From Hassallia byssoidea VB512170 (GTDB lineage: Bacteria > Cyanobacteriota > Cyanobacteriia > Cyanobacteriales > Nostocaceae): a DNA stretch of 36,593 nucleotides. This document shows positions 1 to 8,565 of this stretch, piece after piece. Every line of letters starts with the position of its first letter. Within the stretch, counting starts at the first letter, position 1. The notes below the pieces were generated by a model. The model made no database searches. It saw only the letters and a list, made by a program, of their open reading frames with translations, and was not told where the DNA came from. The translations under genes were made by a program, and so were the position numbers. The stretch covers positions 38,869 through 75,461 of the forward strand of contig NZ_JTCM02000025.1 of NCBI RefSeq assembly GCF_000817785.2, written 5' to 3'.

Positions 1-170
1 ACCCCCGCACGGAAGTGTCCTCCCCTTGTCCTCCTTGTCCACGGACACCTTCCTCAACGGGGGGGAACCCCCGCACGGAAGTGTCCTCCCCTTGTCCACG
101 GACACCTTCCTCAACGGGGGGGAACCCCCGCACGGAAGTGTCCTCCCCTTGTCCCCTTGTCCCCGTCATC
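1..170. repeat. GC-rich tandem repeat with hairpin potential
   Basis: About three copies of one unit begin at positions 1, 67 and 124. The last period is 57 bp; the first is 66 bp because of a 9-bp insertion. Each unit holds arms GGAAGTGTCC and GGACACCTTCC that pair with one bulge, and a GGGGG-GAA-CCCCC hairpin at the unit junction. A related element with the same CCTCAACG and GCACGG blocks lies at 18346-18402. Small open frames across the array are by-products of the repeat. The stretch 171-379 before the first gene shows nothing recognisable. Confidence 0.85.
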
Positions 171-379
171 CCCCTTTTGAAAAGGTCTACTTTTTACTCT
201 TCACATAACGATCCTGACAGTCGCAGTGGGTTATGGCATATTTACTTGGCAAATTTTAAGGTTTTGAGCAGACTGAGTGTTTTGATGAGATTTTAATCAC
301 CAGCGTCCAAACGAAGTAGAACTCGCTAAAAATAACACTATAGTAAAGTTAATCGTCCTGACTCTACTGTTGAATTTTT

Positions 380-748
380 ATGGACACCAGCACATCTTCA
401 GGTAGAAATAGTGAGTCTAAAGTGCTTGATGAGTTTAAAGAGGCACACATAGAAGAAATACAAGCGATCGCCTCAACGTTAGTCAAGATCACAAACTTAT
501 CAGAGTCAGCAGTAAAACCTCATCTTGATGCCATGCTTGAGCAATTAGTGAAGTCTAAACAAAAGCCTTTATTTTATGAAACTGCTAGCGCTGAAGAATC
601 AATTCAGGCACTGAAAGATTGGAGCATAAGCCACAGACGAGATACACCGCTTCTTGACGATTATGCTGTAAGTCGGGCAGGTATATATGAGGATGATAGT
701 GATAAAATCCTGATTGTGTCGCAGTTTATAGTTATGAAAACTACATGA
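380..748 (+). CDS. Hypothetical protein, first gene of a vapBC operon
   Basis: A 122-residue acidic, soluble protein with no signal peptide or membrane segment. I do not recognise the family. It is likely helical in the first half (Glu/Lys/Ala rich). The C-terminal half has a DTPLLDDYAVSRAGIYEDD block that looks like a conserved motif. Its TGA stop overlaps the ATG of the VapB-like gene (ATGA at 745-748), so the two are probably translationally coupled. That makes it a candidate third member of the toxin-antitoxin operon, though it may simply be a host gene next to it. Confidence 0.7.
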   Translation: MDTSTSSGRNSESKVLDEFKEAHIEEIQAIASTLVKITNLSESAVKPHLDAMLEQLVKSKQKPLFYETASAEESIQALKDWSISHRRDTPLLDDYAVSRAGIYEDDSDKILIVSQFIVMKTT

Positions 749-945
749 CAATCAATCTTCAAATCGACGAAGCCTTAATTAAAGAAGCTTTAGCCCTTGG
801 CAATCAACAAACTGAACGTGATGTAGTTGAACAGGCTTTGCGTGAATATGTGCAGCGTCGCAAGCAACAAATGGTAGTTGATTTGTTTGGAACAATTGAC
901 TATGAAGAAGATTACAATTACAAACAGCAGCGACAAAAGCAGTGA
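745..945 (+). CDS. vapB: VapB-family antitoxin
   Basis: A 66-residue protein with the layout of VapB/DUF2191 antitoxins: a short N-terminal beta strand (MTINLQID), a helix-turn-helix of ribbon-helix-helix type containing TERDVVEQALREYV, and an acidic, tyrosine-rich tail that in this family binds and blocks the partner toxin. It overlaps the preceding gene by 4 bp (ATGA) and the following vapC by 4 bp (GTGA at 942-945). This is the coupling expected of an antitoxin made together with its toxin. Antitoxins of this family usually bind their own promoter; that promoter should lie before the gene starting at 380. Confidence 0.88.
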   Translation: MTINLQIDEALIKEALALGNQQTERDVVEQALREYVQRRKQQMVVDLFGTIDYEEDYNYKQQRQKQ

Positions 946-1343
946 TTGTTGTAGATACCTCTGTCTGGTCATTGGCATTGAGACGGAATACTCCTACACA
1001 AGTAATACCTGTTGTCAATCTGTTGCGTGATTTGATTGTTGACAATCGAGTAGTATTATTAGGGGCTGTGCGGCAAGAGGTGCTTTCAGGTATTCGTTAT
1101 GCTGAACAGTTTACCAGACTTAAAGACTATCTCCGCGCTTTTCCTGACTTAGAATTGACAACTGAAGACTACGAACTGGCTGCTGAATTTTACAACACTT
1201 GCCGCACAAATGGTATTCAAGGAGCCAACACAGATTTTTTACTTTGTGCAGTTGCTCATCGTCGTGGTTGGTGCATTATGACAACTGATAAGGATTTTGA
1301 GAGTTTTCAAGCATATATTCCTGTCAGTTTATTGGAGGAGTAA
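942..1343 (+). CDS. vapC: VapC-family PIN-domain ribonuclease toxin
   Basis: A 133-residue single PIN domain. It opens with IVVDTSVW, which carries the first catalytic Asp (residue 5). Further acidic residues fit the PIN metal site: Glu46 (VRQEVLSG), Asp98 (ANTDFLLCA) and Asp116 (TTDKDF). VapC toxins are Mg-dependent RNases that cleave tRNA or rRNA, held inactive by VapB. The start is GTG at 942 and overlaps the vapB stop. Length is normal for the family and no catalytic residue is missing, so it looks functional. The RNA target cannot be read from sequence. Confidence 0.92.
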   Translation: MIVVDTSVWSLALRRNTPTQVIPVVNLLRDLIVDNRVVLLGAVRQEVLSGIRYAEQFTRLKDYLRAFPDLELTTEDYELAAEFYNTCRTNGIQGANTDFLLCAVAHRRGWCIMTTDKDFESFQAYIPVSLLEE

Positions 1344-1420
1344 CCCAACTTCTCTTGTGCAGAGTTATCTAACATGTTTTTGCAACGTTTCAGCGGATTT
1401 ACGTGAGATATTGCCCTGAG

Positions 1421-1735
1421 AACTCGGAACTTCACCCTCAGAACTCGGAACTTCACCCTCAGAACTCGGAACTTCACCCTCAGAACTCGAAACTTCACCC
1501 TCGGAACTCGAAACTTCGTGTTCGGAACTCGAAACTTCGTGTTCGGAACTCGAAACTTCGTGTTCGGAACTCGAAACTTCGTGTTCGGAACTCGAAACTT
1601 CGTGTTCGGAACTCGGAACTTCACCCTCAGAACTCGAAACTTGATGTTCTGAACTCCAAAATTTAAGCTTTGAACTCGGAACGTTGAGTTCTACACTCAA
1701 ACATCGAGCTTCAAAGCTTAAAATTTCAACTTTTC
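1421..1735. repeat. 21-bp minisatellite, about 15 units
   Basis: Exact 21-bp periodicity begins at 1421. Units 1-3 match AACTCGGAACTTCACCCTCAG, unit 4 is intermediate, units 5-9 (1505-1609) are identical copies ending CGTGTTCGG, unit 10 returns to the first type, and units 11-15 decay progressively to 1735. Because 21 is a multiple of three, five or more frames stay open across the array on both strands, giving seven-residue repeats. None has a convincing start site. It fills the gap between vapC and the gene at 1760-2233. There are no unique spacers, so it is not a CRISPR. Confidence 0.95.
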
Positions 1736-1759
1736 AGGCAGAATAACTGAGTTTTTGTT

Positions 1760-2233
1760 TTAAACTGCCGACGTTTGCGGCTGTGTTTTGCGAGATTTAC
1801 GGGTAAACCTGCGTCCTAAGTCATCAATCACCGTATCTAAACCAGCTACATCACCGCTAGCTTTGGCATAATTGTAAACTAAAAGAGCTGCTGTATAAGC
1901 TTCACTGCCAGTTGCAATCAAGGTATCATCTACCAATTCTTGCAATTGCGTTAAAGATAGCAGCACAGGATACAACGCCTCAAATAATTCTACATCTAGG
2001 CGCATTTCATTTACATTAAACGACCTAGGCAGAAAATCCGGGTTTTGTGTGGCTACTTCTAAGGCTTTACTTACAAAAGCTTGACTTTTGTCACCTAGTT
2101 TCGGCAAGTATTTACGCTCATTTGCCGTCAAATCAATTAAAAACGGCAGCTTTTCTTTGATAGTAGCGATCGCTTCCATCACCGCTTCTCGGTCTTTTTG
2201 GGAAAAACTAGCACTGATACGATTATTCGCCAT
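1760..2233 (-). CDS. Hypothetical cyanobacterial protein
   Basis: A 157-residue soluble protein that I cannot assign to a named family. It is mostly helical, with a KDREAVMEAIATIKEKLPFL segment near the N-terminus and a basic C-terminus (RRFTRKSRKTQ). I start it at the ATG at 2233, not the upstream in-frame GTG at 2242: a GGAG ribosome-binding site sits 8 bases before 2233 and overlaps the GTG codon. It lies between the minisatellite and phosphoketolase, on the same strand as the latter but 93 bp away, so co-transcription is possible but not shown. Confidence 0.75.
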   Translation of the reverse strand: MANNRISASFSQKDREAVMEAIATIKEKLPFLIDLTANERKYLPKLGDKSQAFVSKALEVATQNPDFLPRSFNVNEMRLDVELFEALYPVLLSLTQLQELVDDTLIATGSEAYTAALLVYNYAKASGDVAGLDTVIDDLGRRFTRKSRKTQPQTSAV

Positions 2234-2303
2234 ATTTATCACTCCATTGGCTTAGATTATTTCAGTATTCCCAAAGTTATGAAGGCGATCGCTATTTCAT
2301 TTT

Positions 2304-2325
2304 AAGCACTAAAGTGCTTACTACG
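2304..2325 (-). repeat. AAGC-loop-GCTT-ACTACG dispersed hairpin
   Basis: AAGCACTAAAGTGCTT followed by ACTACG, directly after the phosphoketolase stop. The same plan is seen at 5170-5191 and 32067-32088. Two of the three copies sit immediately 3' of a minus-strand gene, so it may act as a 3'-end or transcript-processing hairpin. Confidence 0.7.
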
Positions 2326-2326
2326 T

Positions 2327-4744
2327 TTAACTTCCCTCGTGACCGACATCAGTGTTCTGACCTGAGTCCTGCCATTTCCAGTGAAGAATTTCTGGCATAT
2401 CTTCACCATGCTCGTTAATGTAAAGCTTATGTGAAATCAACTTGTCATGCATCATCTGCTTGACATAAGCGGCTTTATACCCTAGTTGTGGCACTCTGTC
2501 AATCACATCATCCACTAAACTAAAGCGGTCTAACTCGTTAAGGACGACCATATCAAACGGTGTGGTAGTCGTTCCCTCTTCTTTATAACCGCGCACATGA
2601 AAGTTATCATGGTTTGTGCGACGATAAGTGAGGCGATGAATTAACCAAGGGTAGCCATGAAAGGCGAAAATTACAGGTTTGTCAGTCGTAAAGAGAGTGT
2701 CGAAGTCTTTATCGCTCAACCCGTGCGGATGTTCGCTTGTTGGTTGTAGTGTCATCAAGTCTACCACGTTGACCACGCGCACTTTCAAGTCGGGGAAGTT
2801 CTGACGCAGAATATCTACTGCCGCTAAAGTTTCCAGCGTCGGAATGTCTCCCGCACAAGCCATCACCACATCGGGTTCAAAGCCTTTGTCATTGCTTGCC
2901 CATTCCCAAATGCCGATACCAAAGGTACAATGCTTAATAGCAGCTTCCATATCAAGATACTGCAACGCGGGTTGTTTGCCGGCGACGATGACGTTAACAT
3001 AGTTGCGGCTTCGCAAACAGTGGTCTGTGACTGATAGCAGGGTGTTAGCATCGGGTGGCAAATAAACCCGAATGACTTCAGATTTTTTGTTCACCACATG
3101 ATCGATAAAACCTGGGTCTTGATGAGAAAAGCCGTTGTGGTCTTGTCGCCAAACGTGGGAAGTTAGGAGATAGTTGAGAGAAGCGATCGGTCGGCGCCAA
3201 GGAATATGACGAGTAGTTTTCAACCATTTTGCGTGTTGGTTGAACATTGAGTCAATTATGTGGATAAACGCTTCATAGCAGGAGAAGAAACCGTGACGAC
3301 CGGTGAGGAGGTATCCTTCTAACCAACCTTCACAAGTATGTTCGCTCAAAATTTCCATCACTCGTCCATCGGTGGATAGCTTTTCGTCTTCTGGAAGTAT
3401 TTCGGCATCCCAAGTTCTTGTTGTCACTTCAAATACAGCGTCCAGCCGATTCGATTGAGTTTCATCGGGTCCAACGATGCGAAAGTTGCGCCGTTCGGAA
3501 TTTAGTTTGATTACATCCCGCAGGAATTTCCCCATTACCTTGGTAGCTTCGGCAACAACTGCGCCCGGTTTGTCAACTTCAACAGCGTAATTTTTAAAGT
3601 CAGGCATTTTCAGGTCGCGCAGCAAAATACCACCGTTAGCGTGGGGATTGTCTCCCATGCGACGCTGACCTTTGGGGGCGAGTTCGGCTAGTTCGGGAAT
3701 TAGTGTACCATTAGTATCGAAGAGTTCTTCCGGTTTGTAACTTCGCATCCACTGTTCCAGGAGTTTGAGGTGTTCTGGTTTGGATGCAATTTCACCAAAA
3801 GGAACTTGATGCGATCGCCAAAAGTTTTCTGTCTTTTTGCCGTCAACCTCTTTTGGTCCAGTCCAACCTTTAGGAGTTCTCAGGATAATCATTGGAAAAG
3901 GCGATCGTCCAGTATTATTATTATTCCGGGCGTCTTGTTGAATCTCTTTGATTTCCCGAATTACAGTATCTAGCGTTGCTGCCATCAATTGATGTACAAT
4001 TTCTGGGTCGGAACCTTCGACAAAGTAAGGTTTATAGCCGTAACCGACAAATAAACTTTCTAACTCTTCATGGCTGATTCGTGCCAGCACTGTTGGGTTA
4101 GCAATTTTGTAACCATTAAGATGTAAAATTGGTAGTACAGCACCATCATGCACTGGGTTGAGAAACTTGTTTGAGTGCCAACTACCTGCTAAAGGTCCGG
4201 TTTCTGCTTCACCATCACCAATAACGCAAGCAACAATCAAGTCAGGATTATCAAAAGCTGCACCGTAAGCATGGGATAGAGAATAGCCGAGTTCACCACC
4301 TTCGTGAATCGAACCCGGAGTTTCTGGTGCAACGTGACTGGGAATACCCCCAGGAAAAGAAAACTGTTTGAAGAGTTTCTTCATCCCCTCGGCATCTGGG
4401 GAAATATTCGGGTAATATTCGCTGTAAGTACCTTCGAGGTAAGTGTTAGCGACCAATCCAGGACCACCGTGACCGGGACCTGCAATATAAATCATGTTCA
4501 GGTCATTCTTTTTGATAACTCGGTTCAGGTGAGCGTAAATAAAGTTAAGACCCGGAGTTGTTCCCCAATGACCGAGAAGTCTGGGTTTGACATCTTCTTG
4601 CTTCAGCGGTTCTTTGAGTAGGGGATTGTCTAGTAAATAGATTTGTCCAACTGAAAGATAGTTAGCTGCAAGCCAATAAGCGTTGATTTTACGCAGTTCT
4701 TCATCAGTTAAAGGCTTTGATTGGGTCGGGGTTGCTAAGATCAT
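2327..4744 (-). CDS. xfp: Phosphoketolase (xylulose-5-P / fructose-6-P)
   Basis: A full-length 805-residue thiamine-diphosphate enzyme that splits xylulose 5-phosphate (and often fructose 6-phosphate) with inorganic phosphate to acetyl phosphate plus a sugar phosphate. Family signatures are intact: GHGGPG near residue 91, EGGELGY near 148, and the ThDP-binding GDGEAETG near 176 followed by the [11 protein letters not shown] block. It is cytosolic. I chose ATG 4744 because GGAG lies 6 bases upstream; the longer reading from 4792 adds an atypical 16 residues. Acetate kinase, the usual consumer of acetyl phosphate, is not in the window. The fructose-6-phosphate activity cannot be decided from sequence. 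Confidence 0.97.
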   Translation of the reverse strand: MILATPTQSKPLTDEELRKINAYWLAANYLSVGQIYLLDNPLLKEPLKQEDVKPRLLGHWGTTPGLNFIYAHLNRVIKKNDLNMIYIAGPGHGGPGLVANTYLEGTYSEYYPNISPDAEGMKKLFKQFSFPGGIPSHVAPETPGSIHEGGELGYSLSHAYGAAFDNPDLIVACVIGDGEAETGPLAGSWHSNKFLNPVHDGAVLPILHLNGYKIANPTVLARISHEELESLFVGYGYKPYFVEGSDPEIVHQLMAATLDTVIREIKEIQQDARNNNNTGRSPFPMIILRTPKGWTGPKEVDGKKTENFWRSHQVPFGEIASKPEHLKLLEQWMRSYKPEELFDTNGTLIPELAELAPKGQRRMGDNPHANGGILLRDLKMPDFKNYAVEVDKPGAVVAEATKVMGKFLRDVIKLNSERRNFRIVGPDETQSNRLDAVFEVTTRTWDAEILPEDEKLSTDGRVMEILSEHTCEGWLEGYLLTGRHGFFSCYEAFIHIIDSMFNQHAKWLKTTRHIPWRRPIASLNYLLTSHVWRQDHNGFSHQDPGFIDHVVNKKSEVIRVYLPPDANTLLSVTDHCLRSRNYVNVIVAGKQPALQYLDMEAAIKHCTFGIGIWEWASNDKGFEPDVVMACAGDIPTLETLAAVDILRQNFPDLKVRVVNVVDLMTLQPTSEHPHGLSDKDFDTLFTTDKPVIFAFHGYPWLIHRLTYRRTNHDNFHVRGYKEEGTTTTPFDMVVLNELDRFSLVDDVIDRVPQLGYKAAYVKQMMHDKLISHKLYINEHGEDMPEILHWKWQDSGQNTDVGHEGS

Positions 4745-5337
4745 ACCGAACTCCATTACTTTCGTGATTTTGACCAACTTACAAGTATGCAAGTTTAGTT
4801 ATCTTGAAAATGATGGTCATCTTACTTATGACCAGTCTTTGCGATATTTACCTGAAAAAATTGGCAGTTATAGCCTTTACAGCTAGTCGGTTATTTGGTC
4901 GAATCTCAAATAAATATCCACAAATCAAGATTATGACCTTGATCGGAGGTTATCAAACAAGATAACAAATTGGATATTATTTAATTTTAGTTTTGTTTAA
5001 TTGCCAGAAGTTAAATGTTGTTTAATATATGTGTAAGAATTAATTATGATTCTTTCAAAATATCTCTTTTGGTAGAGGTTTATTATTTTATATAGTTTCA
5101 ACTTCAAATAAAAAAATTCAGATCCACTGGAACGTTTCTACTCGTAGTGGGCACTTAAGTGCCCAAATTAAGCGATAAATCGCTTACTACGAGCTATAAA
5201 AAAAGCGTAGAAGCGCGATCGCTTGCATTTAATGTATATCAAAACACATAACTCCAGATACATTTAGCAAAAATTAATCTTACATAAAGTTAGTTGTATT
5301 ACTATTCACAAAGCGAACTATAAACTTCACAACGACA
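4745..5337. other. AT-rich intergenic region between divergent xfp and arsM
   Basis: About 590 bp without a supported gene, holding the divergent promoters of phosphoketolase and arsM. It contains the nested hairpin element at 5141-5193. A half copy of the GGAACGTCTCTAC-type hairpin (GGAACGTTTCTAC, 5129-5141) abuts it. I found no convincing operator, riboswitch or small gene. Confidence 0.7.
5141..5193. repeat. Nested hairpin (three-way junction) element
   Basis: Outer arms CTCGTAGT (5141-5148) and ACTACGAG (5186-5193) enclose two perfect palindromic hairpins, GGGCACTTAAGTGCCC (5149-5164) and AAGCGATAAATCGCTT (5170-5185). The whole 53-bp element could fold as a three-way junction in RNA or extrude as a cruciform. 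The second internal hairpin plus ACTACG matches elements at 2304-2325 and 32067-32088; the first resembles CTGGGACTTAAGTCCCAG at 26716-26733. Confidence 0.85.
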
Positions 5338-6306
5338 ATGACCTATTTAGAAGCAGCAGCGCAATTCTACAGCGAAGTAGCGCAAACACCGCAAGTTGGA
5401 CTTTGTTGCGTCCAAAGTTCATCCTTGCAGTTGCCAGGATTGCATATTCCCTCGCAAATGCAGGAAATGAACTATGGTTGCGGTACCACCGTTCACGCTG
5501 CTGAACTCGCAAACCAACCTACAGTGTTATATGTTGGTGTTGGTGGTGGGTTAGAAGCGTTGCAATTTGCTTATTTTTCTCGTCGTCAAAGTGCTGTAAT
5601 TGCAGTCGATCCGGTTGCAGCGATGCGAGAAGCTGCTACACGCAATTTAGAAATTGCCGCAAAAGAAAATTCTTGGTTTGATACCAGCTTTGTAGAAATT
5701 CGCGAAGGCGATGCTTTTAACTTACCAGTTGATGATGCTTCTGTCGATGTAGTAGCGCAAAATTGCCTTTTTAATATCTTTGAACCAGAAGATTTAACTC
5801 GTGCTTTAAAAGAAGCATATCGAGTATTAAAACCAGGTGGACGCTTGCAGATGAGTGACCCGATCGCTACTTCTCCAATTCCGCTTCATTTACAACAAGA
5901 TGAGCGGTTACGAGCGATGTGTTTATCAGGCGCACTCACTTATGAAGAGTATACTCAACGTATCATCCAGGCTGGTTTTGGTCAAGTTGAAATTCGTGCC
6001 CGTCGTCCTTATCGTCTTCTAGATTCTCAAACTTACAATTTAGAAGAGAATTTACTTTTAGAAAGTCTGGATTCTGTTTCTTTCAAAGTTATCATTCCTG
6101 AAGATGGTGCTTGCATTTTCACAGGGAAAACAGCAATTTACGCGGGTGCAGAAGAAATTTTTGACGATTCAGCCGGACATATTCTGCAACGTGGAGTTCC
6201 AGCGGCAGTGTGCGATAAAACAGCCGCGAAACTTGGCGATTTCAAGCCAAAAGAGATAATCATCACTGACTCTACATGGTATTATGACGGCGGCGGTTGT
6301 TGTTAA
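5338..6306 (+). CDS. arsM: Arsenite S-adenosylmethionine methyltransferase (arsenosugar type)
   Basis: A 322-residue class I methyltransferase. The SAM-binding loop is VLYVGVGGG (residues 63-71), with an acidic strand end at VIAVDPVAAM and the late KPGGRLQMSD motif. Cysteines at 23, 24 and 48 (GLCCV, MNYGCGTT) and a C-terminal GGGCC are candidate arsenic ligands. ArsM methylates As(III) stepwise to methylated arsenicals. The form paired with ArsS feeds arsenosugar synthesis, and arsS follows two genes later. The PiT gene begins only 13 bp downstream, so the two are likely one transcript. I saw no clear ArsR-type operator upstream. Confidence 0.92.
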   Translation: MTYLEAAAQFYSEVAQTPQVGLCCVQSSSLQLPGLHIPSQMQEMNYGCGTTVHAAELANQPTVLYVGVGGGLEALQFAYFSRRQSAVIAVDPVAAMREAATRNLEIAAKENSWFDTSFVEIREGDAFNLPVDDASVDVVAQNCLFNIFEPEDLTRALKEAYRVLKPGGRLQMSDPIATSPIPLHLQQDERLRAMCLSGALTYEEYTQRIIQAGFGQVEIRARRPYRLLDSQTYNLEENLLLESLDSVSFKVIIPEDGACIFTGKTAIYAGAEEIFDDSAGHILQRGVPAAVCDKTAAKLGDFKPKEIIITDSTWYYDGGGCC

Positions 6307-6319
6307 AAAGTGATAAGAA

Positions 6320-7285
6320 ATGTTATTAGGTGCATTGTTTGTAGTTACGCTTTTTTTAGCTTATTCCAATGGAGCAAATGACAACTTCAAAGGTGTAGCA
6401 ACGTTATTTGGGAGCCAAACAGCGAGTTATAAAACAGCAATTTGGTTAGCAACGATTACAACTTTTGCGGGTTCGGTGGCTTCGATTTTTCTTGCGGAAG
6501 CATTAATTAAAAGCTTTTCTGGGAAAGGACTGGTTCCGGATGCGATCGCTAACGCAACGGACTTTCATTTAGCAGTAGCGATCGCTGCGGGTTTAACTGT
6601 GATTATCGCTACTGTAGCTGGATTTCCGATTTCCACAACTCACAGTTTAACAGGTGCGCTGGTTGGTGCGGGATTAGTAGCGATCGGCACGAAAGTTAAT
6701 TTTACAGCTTTGGGAAACTCCTTTGTTTTACCGCTGTTGCTAAGTCCGATCATTGCCATTCCTTTAGGAGCTGGAATTTACAGCTTATTTAACTATATCT
6801 ACCACAAATCCAACTTGACAAAAAACCAGAAAATTATTGACATTTGTCATTACATCAGTGCTGGTGTTGTTAGTTTTGCGAGAGGATTAAATGACACTCC
6901 GAAAATTGTCTCACTCATCCTGATTATTCAGGCTTTCTCAATTCAAGGAGGAATTATAGCTGTAGCAGTAGCAATGGCAATAGGGGGTTTACTCAACGCT
7001 AAAAAAGTTGCAGAAACCATGAGTAAAAAAATTACATCAATGAATCATACTCAAGGTTTGTCTGCCAACATTGTAACTGGACTTTTGGTAATTGCTGCCA
7101 GTCGTTTCGGACTTCCTGTTTCGACAACTCACGTTTCAGTCGGTTCAATTTTTGGTGTCGGAGTTATTTCCAAAACAGCTAATGCGCGTGTTTTTTCTCA
7201 AATTCTGCTTTCGTGGATTTTAACATTACCTACTGCCGCAATTCTTAGTGGAATTTCTTACGGATTATTGCACAGTATATCTTAG
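6320..7285 (+). CDS. PiT-family inorganic phosphate transporter
   Basis: A 321-residue polytopic membrane protein of the PiT (PF01384) family. Two signature repeats are visible: SNGANDNFKGVATL near the N-terminus and ARGLNDTPKIVSLIL near residue 190. Each half also contains a TTHS or TTHVSVG motif (FPISTTHSLTGALVGAG; LPVSTTHVSVGSIFGVG), consistent with the inverted-repeat fold. These proteins import phosphate with H+ or Na+ and often admit arsenate. Its position between arsM and arsS suggests a role in arsenic physiology, such as arsenate/phosphate balance or movement of an arsenical. That role is inference. Confidence 0.9.
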   Translation: MLLGALFVVTLFLAYSNGANDNFKGVATLFGSQTASYKTAIWLATITTFAGSVASIFLAEALIKSFSGKGLVPDAIANATDFHLAVAIAAGLTVIIATVAGFPISTTHSLTGALVGAGLVAIGTKVNFTALGNSFVLPLLLSPIIAIPLGAGIYSLFNYIYHKSNLTKNQKIIDICHYISAGVVSFARGLNDTPKIVSLILIIQAFSIQGGIIAVAVAMAIGGLLNAKKVAETMSKKITSMNHTQGLSANIVTGLLVIAASRFGLPVSTTHVSVGSIFGVGVISKTANARVFSQILLSWILTLPTAAILSGISYGLLHSIS

Positions 7286-7343
7286 GGTAGGGTGCGTGAC
7301 GGCGCAAAAATTTAAATATTGATAATAGCCTAACGCACCTACG
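7286..7343. repeat. GGTGCGT...ACGCACC dispersed inverted repeat
   Basis: The PiT-arsS gap holds GGGTGCGTGACGGCGC and, about 25 bp later, CCTAACGCACC, the outer arms of a hairpin. The same family, in tighter form, occurs three times at 13258-13382. Confidence 0.6.
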
Positions 7344-7366
7344 GTTGAATGGCACTTACTTAAATC

Positions 7367-8353
7367 ATGCTTCAAACAACAATAACACCTTTCAAACAGA
7401 AACTAAGTTCTCCCTTGACAAAAAAGGGAATTAGTGTATTACAAATTAACTTAGGTAAGCGCTGCAACCTTGCTTGTACGCACTGTCATGTGGAAGCGGG
7501 ACCCAAACGCACAGAAGAACTTACCCCGGAAATTTGCGAACAGTTAATCAAGTTAATTCATCAATTTCCAGAAATTAAAATTGTTGACTTGACAGGTGGT
7601 GCCCCTGAGATGAATTATGGATTTAAGCCACTAGTAGAAGCCGCAAAAGCAACAGGTAAACAGGTAATTGTCCGGTCGAATTTGACAATTTTCTTTGAAG
7701 ATGGTTTTGATGATTTCCCAGAATATTTTGCTCAACATCAAGTCAGAGTAGTTGCTTCTCTGCCTTGCTATTTAGCAGATAATGTTGATAAAATGCGGGG
7801 TCTTGGTGTTTTTGATGATTCGATTCGCGCTGTGCAATGGCTAAATAAAGTCGGCTATGGAAACAAGCCAGATTTAATTTTGGATTTAGTGTATAATCCA
7901 CAGTTACCTACAAGCGAAAAATTCTCCTTAACTCCCGAACAGAATAAGCTGGAACAGAATTACAAAACGTTCTTATATGAACATTTTGAAATTGTGTTTA
8001 ACAACCTATTCACAATCACAAATATTCCAGTAGGTCGAACTAAAATGCATTTAGAACGTAAGAAGCTTTACGCACCCTATTTGCAGTTCTTAGAGTCGCA
8101 TTTTAATAATAGTACAATTGAAAATTTGATGTGTCGTGATGAACTTTCAATTGACTATTTGGGTAATGTCTATGATTGTGACTTTAACCAAATGATGAAG
8201 CTACCTGCGAAAACTCGCAATGGTGAAATTCTCACAGTTGCTAAGTTGCTAGAAGCTGGTAGTTTAGACTTAATTGATGAGGTACAAACTGCTGCTTATT
8301 GTTATGGTTGTACCGCAGGATGTGGTTCGAGTTGTGGTGGTGCTTTGGTATAA
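7367..8353 (+). CDS. arsS: Arsenosugar biosynthesis radical SAM protein
   Basis: A 328-residue radical SAM enzyme. The [4Fe-4S]-binding CxxxCxxC is at Cys33-Cys37-Cys40 (KRCNLACTHC), followed by a GGAPEMNYGF substrate/SAM region. The C-terminal third is the DUF3641-type domain with clustered cysteines (CRDELS, YDCDFNQ, YCYGCTAGCGSSCGG) that probably bind auxiliary clusters. ArsS acts on dimethylarsenite made by ArsM to add the 5'-deoxyadenosyl group of SAM, the precursor of oxo-arsenosugars. Motif order and length are normal. The start at ATG 7367 is 81 bp after the PiT stop, so it may be on the same transcript. Confidence 0.93.
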   Translation: MLQTTITPFKQKLSSPLTKKGISVLQINLGKRCNLACTHCHVEAGPKRTEELTPEICEQLIKLIHQFPEIKIVDLTGGAPEMNYGFKPLVEAAKATGKQVIVRSNLTIFFEDGFDDFPEYFAQHQVRVVASLPCYLADNVDKMRGLGVFDDSIRAVQWLNKVGYGNKPDLILDLVYNPQLPTSEKFSLTPEQNKLEQNYKTFLYEHFEIVFNNLFTITNIPVGRTKMHLERKKLYAPYLQFLESHFNNSTIENLMCRDELSIDYLGNVYDCDFNQMMKLPAKTRNGEILTVAKLLEAGSLDLIDEVQTAAYCYGCTAGCGSSCGGALV

Positions 8354-8396
8354 AGTCAATTAATTTTAGATGAAAGGATTTTAAACCGCTTCTTGA

Positions 8397-8431
8397 CGCG
8401 GATAAACGCAGATAATAATTAATTATCCGCG
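8397..8431. repeat. CGCGGATAA hairpin downstream of arsS
   Basis: CGCGGATAA (8397-8405) and TTATCCGCG (8423-8431) form a perfect 9-bp stem, followed by tandem GTTCATCTGC blocks. It belongs to the 'cgcagat/atctgcg' dispersed type also seen near 20856-20885. It could end the arsM-PiT-arsS transcript, but no T tract follows, so the terminator role is uncertain. Confidence 0.55.
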
Positions 8432-8565
8432 TTCATCTGCGTTCATCTGCGGTTGTAATTTTAAATTGATGCGGTTCTATCAACCTAACCGTTTATATAA
8501 GCGTAATAATAAATACCAAATATTAATTATTTTTCAGAAAACACGCAGTAAGGAGGAAAACCCAA

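Noticed and set aside
1307-1700. Long repetitive open frames on both strands over the 21-bp array
   Set aside because: They are an automatic result of a 21-bp period without stops; none has a ribosome-binding site, and two opposite-strand frames are equally open.
1421-1735. Possible CRISPR array
   Set aside because: Units are contiguous tandem copies with no unique spacers, and no cas genes are nearby.
8503-8516. GTA-N8-TAC match upstream of ppgK
   Set aside because: It is in a very AT-rich stretch with no correctly spaced -10 box and no nitrogen-related reason for control; chance is the simplest explanation.
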